From a virus: 36,538 nucleotides of DNA. A program made the position numbers and the translations under genes. Position 1 is the first letter of the stretch. Every line of letters begins with the position of its first letter. The notes beneath the pieces were generated by a model. It saw only the letters and a list, made by a program, of their open reading frames with translations. It was not told the DNA's origin and ran no database searches. The stretch lies in IMG/VR virus record IMGVR_UViG_3300033155_002361, positions 1-36,538 of that record; one strand, written 5' to 3'. Shown here one piece after another: positions 32,658-36,538 of the stretch.

Positions 32658-34136
32658 TTAATACCCCGTCGTTGGATTTACCATATCGTTGTCCACTTCT
32701 TCTTCATCAACTTCATCTTCTGGCGGGACATATTCCGTGTCCAGGAGAAGTAGCCGGTATAGGTTTTCCATAAAATCGTCATCTTCTTTAACCGGCTTTC
32801 CGTCATCACCGTACATCCAGCCCTCAATTTCGTCAATCGTGCGAAGCATTGAGTTGAATATAAACAGGCTGGGCATTTTGTTTGGACCCAGCAGGTGGTC
32901 GTTCAGCTCGATAATCCCAGAATCTTTATCCTTTGTAGCAGTTTCCAGGATAATATCATAGGGAAAAAGTTTTGCTGCAATTTTATCAAAGGTCGTATTC
33001 TCGTTATTTGCATCTCCCTTAGCCAGCGGATCACATATAATTCGATTAATCCGCAACACGCGCCTTTTCATAATTCGAACAATCCAGTCTCCAATGTCGT
33101 GCCCACTGCCTGGATCCCAGATCTCATGGAATAAATACCTGAAATTTCTTTCATCGGTAGCCATAAATAAAAGAGCCTGGGGTTTGCGTGGGTGTGTATC
33201 GATTCCTATATCCACCAGCCAGTTGGTCGGAATCTTAAACGGCTCAACCACATTGCGCTGGCGACTATAGTTTTTGGCAATCAAACCAGACATATAGCTT
33301 GGTATGCCTTTTAGCCGCGCTTCTTTTTCTTCCGCATTGAGTTTTGACTCATAGTCCGCAACACCCTGGGAAGTTAGCCCAAAACCCACATTGTCGTATA
33401 TTTCGCCGTGGACATTAAAAACCGTTGGGTCAGGCCGCCCATCGTCCAGCTTTTTCTTAATAACCTCTTTGTCGATCCATGCTTCCTTAAGCAACGTGGC
33501 ACAAAATAGTTCACGCCCCTGGCGATCGATCAATCCACGGGCATTAGCCACTCGGATATTACGCTTGGGCGGTTCATCATAGCAAAGGAGATCGCCTTCC
33601 CAGCCTTCGTGAAGTTCTACATCCTGCTTATTGCTCATTAATTCAAGGGTAGACCCGCTATCCAAATCCTCCCAGTAAGCCTCAATCCCGTGCTGGTTCT
33701 TTCTGATCTTGACGGGGATCCGATTGGGCCACCACTTCTTTAATGCCGGTACAACAACGCTTCGAATATGTTTTTCCCAGTCCTGACCTACATATCTGAT
33801 CTTCCTGGGTAAATTGTGCATAAAAGGAAGTTTTAAATTATTCCAAGGCCAACGGCCCCTCATTGTCGCTATGATAATAATTGCACCAATTGTCGTTTTT
33901 CCGATTCGATTCCCACCGGTAAACGTAAAAACCTTAAAGCGTGGATGACTCCAAGCCTCCAGCAGTTCTTCCTGGCGCGGGTTTGGCCTGGTGAAAAATT
34001 CGATCTCATTTTCTTTGCGATACCGAATCTGTCCCTGGAGCGCTAAAGCCTGGCGTGTCTTAGCTTTAGCAATCTTTTGCTCAATCCGCAGCTTTTTACG
34101 CTTTGACGGATCTATTTTTAAAGCAGGTTCACCCAT
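32658..34136 (-). CDS. terL: Terminase large subunit
   Basis: This 492-residue protein is the DNA-packaging ATPase and nuclease. The Walker A motif is FTGGNRIGKTT (72-82), with the reactive lysine K80. Walker B is LLCYDEPP (183-190), with D187 and E188. The C-terminal nuclease has LVDIGIDTHP (D309), ICDPLAKGDAN (D369) and an EDDDF cluster (451-455), which fit the RNase H-like metal site. Length is normal for the family. It is expected to dock on the portal encoded next door and cut concatemeric DNA. The ATG overlaps the upstream stop as TAATG. No small terminase subunit could be recognised upstream. Confidence 0.95.
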   Translation of the reverse strand: MGEPALKIDPSKRKKLRIEQKIAKAKTRQALALQGQIRYRKENEIEFFTRPNPRQEELLEAWSHPRFKVFTFTGGNRIGKTTIGAIIIIATMRGRWPWNNLKLPFMHNLPRKIRYVGQDWEKHIRSVVVPALKKWWPNRIPVKIRKNQHGIEAYWEDLDSGSTLELMSNKQDVELHEGWEGDLLCYDEPPKRNIRVANARGLIDRQGRELFCATLLKEAWIDKEVIKKKLDDGRPDPTVFNVHGEIYDNVGFGLTSQGVADYESKLNAEEKEARLKGIPSYMSGLIAKNYSRQRNVVEPFKIPTNWLVDIGIDTHPRKPQALLFMATDERNFRYLFHEIWDPGSGHDIGDWIVRIMKRRVLRINRIICDPLAKGDANNENTTFDKIAAKLFPYDIILETATKDKDSGIIELNDHLLGPNKMPSLFIFNSMLRTIDEIEGWMYGDDGKPVKEDDDFMENLYRLLLLDTEYVPPEDEVDEEEVDNDMVNPTTGY

Positions 34137-34324
34137 TATCCATAAACCTTTTCCATCGTTTTTTTATAATCTTCCCACTCGTCGTCCAGGCCGTAATGAT
34201 CGTAATAAGCCTTGGCCTGTTTCATATATGCTTCGTGGTCCGGCCAATCACAATCCAGTTCCTCCGGATGAAGCGGTGCTCCCTCGCCCTTTAGGCGGGC
34301 TAAACCAAATCCACTATTTTCCAT
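34136..34324 (-). CDS. Small acidic protein upstream of terminase
   Basis: This 62-residue protein starts MENSGFGLARLKGEG; the ribosome site AGGGAG is formed from the stop of the preceding gene. It is rich in aromatic and acidic residues (DCDWPDHEAYMKQAKAYYDHYG, ending DEWEDYKKTMEKVYG). Too short for a classical small terminase and without a helix-turn-helix; it could still be a terminase cofactor because it is coupled to it by TAATG. Confidence 0.6.
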   Translation of the reverse strand: MENSGFGLARLKGEGAPLHPEELDCDWPDHEAYMKQAKAYYDHYGLDDEWEDYKKTMEKVYG

Positions 34325-34334
34325 GATACGCTCC

Positions 34335-34604
34335 CTATTCTTCGTCTATACTGTCAAAATCAATAGATTCGCTTTCTTCAGTCGGAAACCTATCTTCAAT
34401 AACGTCCCTTTTAAAAACTTCATTCAAGACCAGCATTTCCGCCGGATCACCGTTCCAGTAAGTTCGGATACTGCCGTCCCTGCGCCGGTACATAATGGAT
34501 ATAGACTCAATATTGTCCGTGTCAAACTCCTTAACAACTTCGGCAACATTCTTCCTAAATCCAGTTTTATCAAAGATATCAATATGTTCGATTTTACCCA
34601 TCAT
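34335..34604 (-). CDS. Small hypothetical protein
   Basis: This 89-residue protein (start MMGKIEHIDIFDKTG, or one codon later) has one helix followed by a beta-hairpin (ESISIMYRRRDGSIRTYWNG) and an acidic C-terminus (EESESIDFDSIDEE). The ribosome site is weak. The fold hints at a small alpha/beta regulator, but no family can be named. It is part of the early-late block upstream of terminase. Confidence 0.55.
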   Translation of the reverse strand: MMGKIEHIDIFDKTGFRKNVAEVVKEFDTDNIESISIMYRRRDGSIRTYWNGDPAEMLVLNEVFKRDVIEDRFPTEESESIDFDSIDEE

Positions 34605-34618
34605 TAATGCCTATCGTC

Positions 34619-34999
34619 TCACCTGTGAGGATTTGGATCCCAGGCTTTTTTATACTGCTGACTGAAAGCCAGGGCCTCGTCGGCTTTATTAAACTCAATA
34701 AAATTGTCAGTTTCAAGGGCCTGCTTAACAGCATCTCCAGGTGCAAGCTCTTTAAGATTACCGTCCGGCTGCAGAACAACCGTAGGGTACACAATATGCT
34801 TTCCATCAACACCTGCAGTAGCCATTATGTGTGTAGACGTTTCTCCAGGTACGCCACGATCCAGGATGGGAGAAGATTCAGGGTTTAAAATCCGTTGCAC
34901 AAAAGGCTTTTCAGCGTTTTCCTGTAGAATATCCACCACACGGTTACGGGTAAATGTAGTTTGACGCTGGCGTTTGTACTTTTTCAGATCAAAACCCAT
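34619..34999 (-). CDS. Conserved phage domain protein (GETSTHIMA motif)
   Basis: This 126-residue protein starts MGFDLKKYKRQRQTTF. Residues 30-120 contain the pattern PFVQRIL...(I)LDRG..GETSTHIMATAGVDGKHIVYPTVV, followed by PGDAVKQALETDNFIEF and ALAFSQQYKKAW. I recall this block (T-H-x-M-A ... Y-P-T-x-V ... A-x-x-F-S-x-x-Y-K-K-x-W) as a small domain that is repeated across unrelated phages, sometimes as part of larger internal proteins. No function is established. Here it stands alone, four bases from its upstream neighbour. Confidence 0.65.
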   Translation of the reverse strand: MGFDLKKYKRQRQTTFTRNRVVDILQENAEKPFVQRILNPESSPILDRGVPGETSTHIMATAGVDGKHIVYPTVVLQPDGNLKELAPGDAVKQALETDNFIEFNKADEALAFSQQYKKAWDPNPHR

Positions 35000-35002
35000 A
35001 AA

Positions 35003-35230
35003 CTAATCCCCTTCTTCATCCATTTCACGATCTTCAGAGTAGGTGTCGTAGTCCTGATCGCTGTCGCCCCTGCGCGGTGCTATAGGACTAATATCGCCAG
35101 CCTCGTCCAGTTTTTTTGTTACACTGGCTTTAGGCTTTATATAATTGGAAACACCAGGCTGCAAGTCCTTACCCGCTTCACCGCTGCCAAAGATTTTCTT
35201 CGATAGCCAGGCTTTTACGTCATAACCCAT
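35003..35230 (-). CDS. Small acidic hypothetical protein
   Basis: This 75-residue protein starts MGYDVKAWLSKKIFGSG. The N-terminal helix is followed by a linker (VSNYIKPKASV) and an acidic tail (DSDQDYDTYSEDREMDEEGD), so the C-terminal half is likely disordered. Function unknown. Confidence 0.55.
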   Translation of the reverse strand: MGYDVKAWLSKKIFGSGEAGKDLQPGVSNYIKPKASVTKKLDEAGDISPIAPRRGDSDQDYDTYSEDREMDEEGD

Positions 35231-35243
35231 GAGTCAGTCTCCC

Positions 35244-35582
35244 TTACTTCTTGATTTTATTGCGAATATCCCGCAACGCAGCCCGTTCGTCGTCCAGGTC
35301 CCGTTTCAGCTTTTCATAAATAATCTGAACTTCCGGATCTCGATACGGCGGTTTCCCGTATTTTCTATAGTGCTCCTTAAGATCCTGCTCCAGCCATTTA
35401 ATCTGCTGCTGGGTGCTGACCTGCTGTTGAAACAACGAAACTCCGGCAATTTCAATCTGTTGGGCCTTGTGATCCAAAAGGTGGCGCTCTTTTGTCGTAA
35501 ATTGAGAATAAGCGCCCACCACCACGGTCCCCAAAAGAACCAGGGATCCCAAAACTGCCAGTATAGCTCCGTATCGCTTCAT
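35244..35582 (-). CDS. Membrane-anchored coiled-coil protein
   Basis: This 112-residue protein has an N-terminal hydrophobic segment (about residues 5-25: AILAVLGSLVLLGTVVVGA). The rest is a charged coiled coil with KEHYRKYGKPPYRDP in the middle and DLDDERAALRDIRNK at the end. The layout is that of an inner-membrane spanin or a membrane-bound scaffold; no lipobox or partner gene was seen, so a lysis role is only a possibility. Confidence 0.65.
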   Translation of the reverse strand: MKRYGAILAVLGSLVLLGTVVVGAYSQFTTKERHLLDHKAQQIEIAGVSLFQQQVSTQQQIKWLEQDLKEHYRKYGKPPYRDPEVQIIYEKLKRDLDDERAALRDIRNKIKK

Positions 35583-35583
35583 T

Positions 35584-35946
35584 TTAGCTAAATGTCAGCG
35601 TCTGAGGATTAGCCACAATCAGCAACTTGGTCGCAGAAACTGCAAATAGTACCAGAATGTCGTTCGCAGCCACGAAAGTTACCACATCATTCGTCCCGTC
35701 CAGCGTCACGCCGGAAGAAGCCGTTAATGTCGTTACCTCTGAGGAATCCAAACAGACAAAAACATACAACTTGCCTGGTGTCGGTGTAAATTCACTAAGC
35801 GCTACAGTCGCGTCTGTTCCATCCAACTCGATTAAGTCGGTCGGAAAATCCTTATCGCCCAGCGCTTTGTCGGCCACATAATTTGATGCTTCCCGTCTCA
35901 CACCCAGGGTTACAGCAAGTGGTCCTGATAGATTAGTTTCAGCCAT
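35584..35946 (-). CDS. Beta-rich hypothetical virion protein
   Basis: This 120-residue protein starts MAETNLSGPLAVTLGVRRE with a strong GGAGGA ribosome site. It is built of short strands (GKLYVFVCLDSSEVTTL, DGTNDVVTFVAANDILVLF, ATKLLIVAN) and has no membrane helix of full length. It could be a small capsid or tail decoration protein. Function unknown. Confidence 0.65.
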   Translation of the reverse strand: MAETNLSGPLAVTLGVRREASNYVADKALGDKDFPTDLIELDGTDATVALSEFTPTPGKLYVFVCLDSSEVTTLTASSGVTLDGTNDVVTFVAANDILVLFAVSATKLLIVANPQTLTFS

Positions 35947-35983
35947 GATAAGTCCTCCAGTTAAAAATCGTTATTAAAAATAG

Positions 35984-36006
35984 AAAAAGCCCCATAAAAA
36001 CAGAGC
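35984..36006 (-). terminator. Weak rho-independent terminator candidate
   Basis: Directly after the TAA of the 107-residue gene, the minus-strand RNA could pair GCUCUG with UGGGGC (three G-U pairs, six-base loop) followed by five U. It is weak, and could act as an attenuator rather than a full stop. Confidence 0.35.
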
Positions 36007-36330
36007 TTACTTCGTCATTGCCTTGCCGTAGCCACAATTCGGGCCACTCCCGCTGTGTCCCTTAATTTGAGACCGGCCATCAGAAACCGTGTGGTTTCCG
36101 ATTTTAGGATCCGCACCCTGGGCTTGCGGTACGCCCTTTAAAACAGGATCAGGGTTTCCGGTCCCTGGAAAATTTGTAAATCTGGCTTCGGCACCAGTGG
36201 CACCGTGCATCCCAGTTATTTTCGTATCAACCGGTCCGCGATCCAACGGTCGAATAATGCCAGGCAGGTTGGAATTTCTGGCTCCCTCGCGCTGAGACAG
36301 CCGTTTTCGCATTACACCATTCATAGCCAT
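36007..36330 (-). CDS. Basic Gly-rich hypothetical protein
   Basis: This 107-residue protein starts MAMNGVMRKRLSQREGARN after an AGGAGG site. It is full of Gly, Pro, Asn and Arg/Lys, without hydrophobic segments (FTNFPGTGNPDPVLKG, SGPNCGYGK near the end), so it is probably disordered or a small structural protein. Function unknown. Confidence 0.55.
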   Translation of the reverse strand: MAMNGVMRKRLSQREGARNSNLPGIIRPLDRGPVDTKITGMHGATGAEARFTNFPGTGNPDPVLKGVPQAQGADPKIGNHTVSDGRSQIKGHSGSGPNCGYGKAMTK

Positions 36331-36339
36331 AACATCCTC

Positions 36340-36498
36340 CTAAAGTTTTTCGCGGAGCTTGTCCAGGATCTCTTTCCACTTGGCGCTTGGGTCCATATTT
36401 AAAGCATCCGTAAAACGCTTCTTGTTGTTTCGGGCGACTAAAAAGCACCCAGCCATTCCTATCACTCCCCCTACCAAAAAACCAATTGCGATATCCAT
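36340..36498 (-). CDS. 52-residue single-helix membrane protein
   Basis: This short gene begins with the ATG at 36498, preceded by GGAGGA at a seven-base spacer. The peptide starts MDIAIGFLVGGVIGMAGCF, a Gly-zipper hydrophobic segment of about 19 residues, continues VARNNKKRF and ends in an amphipathic WKEILDKLREKL helix. Such a layout suits a small holin-like or accessory membrane protein; this is a suggestion only. Its stop lies just before the ribosome site of the following gene. Confidence 0.7.
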   Translation of the reverse strand: MDIAIGFLVGGVIGMAGCFLVARNNKKRFTDALNMDPSAKWKEILDKLREKL

Positions 36499-36538
36499 AA
36501 TCCGTTCCTCCAGTTAAGAATTTAAGTTTTAGAACCTT

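Noticed and set aside
34136-34604. Small terminase subunit
   Set aside because: The 62- and 89-residue proteins upstream of the large subunit have no helix-turn-helix or oligomerisation pattern of known small terminases, so I leave them unnamed.
2174-36402. Many open frames of 60-240 codons on the plus strand (for example 12577-13299 and 6152-6712)
   Set aside because: They are mirror images of genuine minus-strand genes, have no ribosome sites or recognisable domains, and show the odd Cys/His/Ser-rich composition of antisense frames.

Overview
The window is the late (morphogenesis) half of a tailed, short-tailed (podovirus-like) bacteriophage or prophage. All forty genes that I can support lie on the minus strand, so the functional order runs from right (36.5 kb) to left (1). 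Genes are packed with gaps of a few bases or stop/start overlaps (TAATG, TAGTG, TGATG, ATGA), and almost all have good Shine-Dalgarno sequences. No tRNA, integrase, polymerase, replication, endolysin or small-terminase gene is recognisable, so those lie outside the window or are too diverged to see. The host cannot be named. A three-protein ejection set and a GGDEF-type domain point to a bacterial, probably Gram-negative host, but this is inference. No gene-free stretch exceeds about 125 bases.

Region by region, in transcription order. (a) 36.5-34.1 kb: eight small genes, including a 52-residue one-helix membrane protein, a membrane-anchored coiled-coil protein and a conserved domain protein. 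(b) 34.1-26.7 kb: the head module, with large terminase, portal, a small protein, a phage GroES-type co-chaperonin, scaffold, a basic accessory protein, decoration protein and major capsid protein. A hairpin-forming gap follows the capsid gene. (c) 26.6-24.0 kb: neck and adaptor proteins, including a zinc-ribbon protein fused to a lectin-like domain. (d) 24.0-13.7 kb: a large host-recognition cassette. It holds a 1966-residue mosaic fibre with a major-tropism-determinant-like N-terminus, four 216-bp tandem repeats and two copies of a YadA-like head module; a LamG-like protein; a DUF6682-type adaptor; and two tandem paralogues, one carrying a chitobiase-C-like domain and a propeller-like region. 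(e) 13.7-10.6 kb: tail nozzle protein with an inserted sugar-binding-like domain, a second fibre and a nozzle-associated protein. (f) 10.6-3.2 kb: the presumed ejection proteins of 348, 590 and 1444 residues. (g) 3.2-0 kb: a membrane coiled-coil protein, a cysteine-cluster (YkgJ-like) protein, a 547-residue surface protein and a gene cut by the window edge.

The most striking observation is that the 1444-residue presumptive ejection protein contains a GGDEF (diguanylate cyclase) domain with its catalytic signatures intact: DxLTGLxNR, DxDG, GHxxGD and RMGGDEY. If this protein is packaged and injected like T7 gp16, the phage would deliver a cyclic-dinucleotide enzyme, or a GTP-binding derivative of one, with its DNA before any phage gene is expressed. 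The phage-encoded GroES and the unusually rich set of sugar-binding modules are the next most interesting features.
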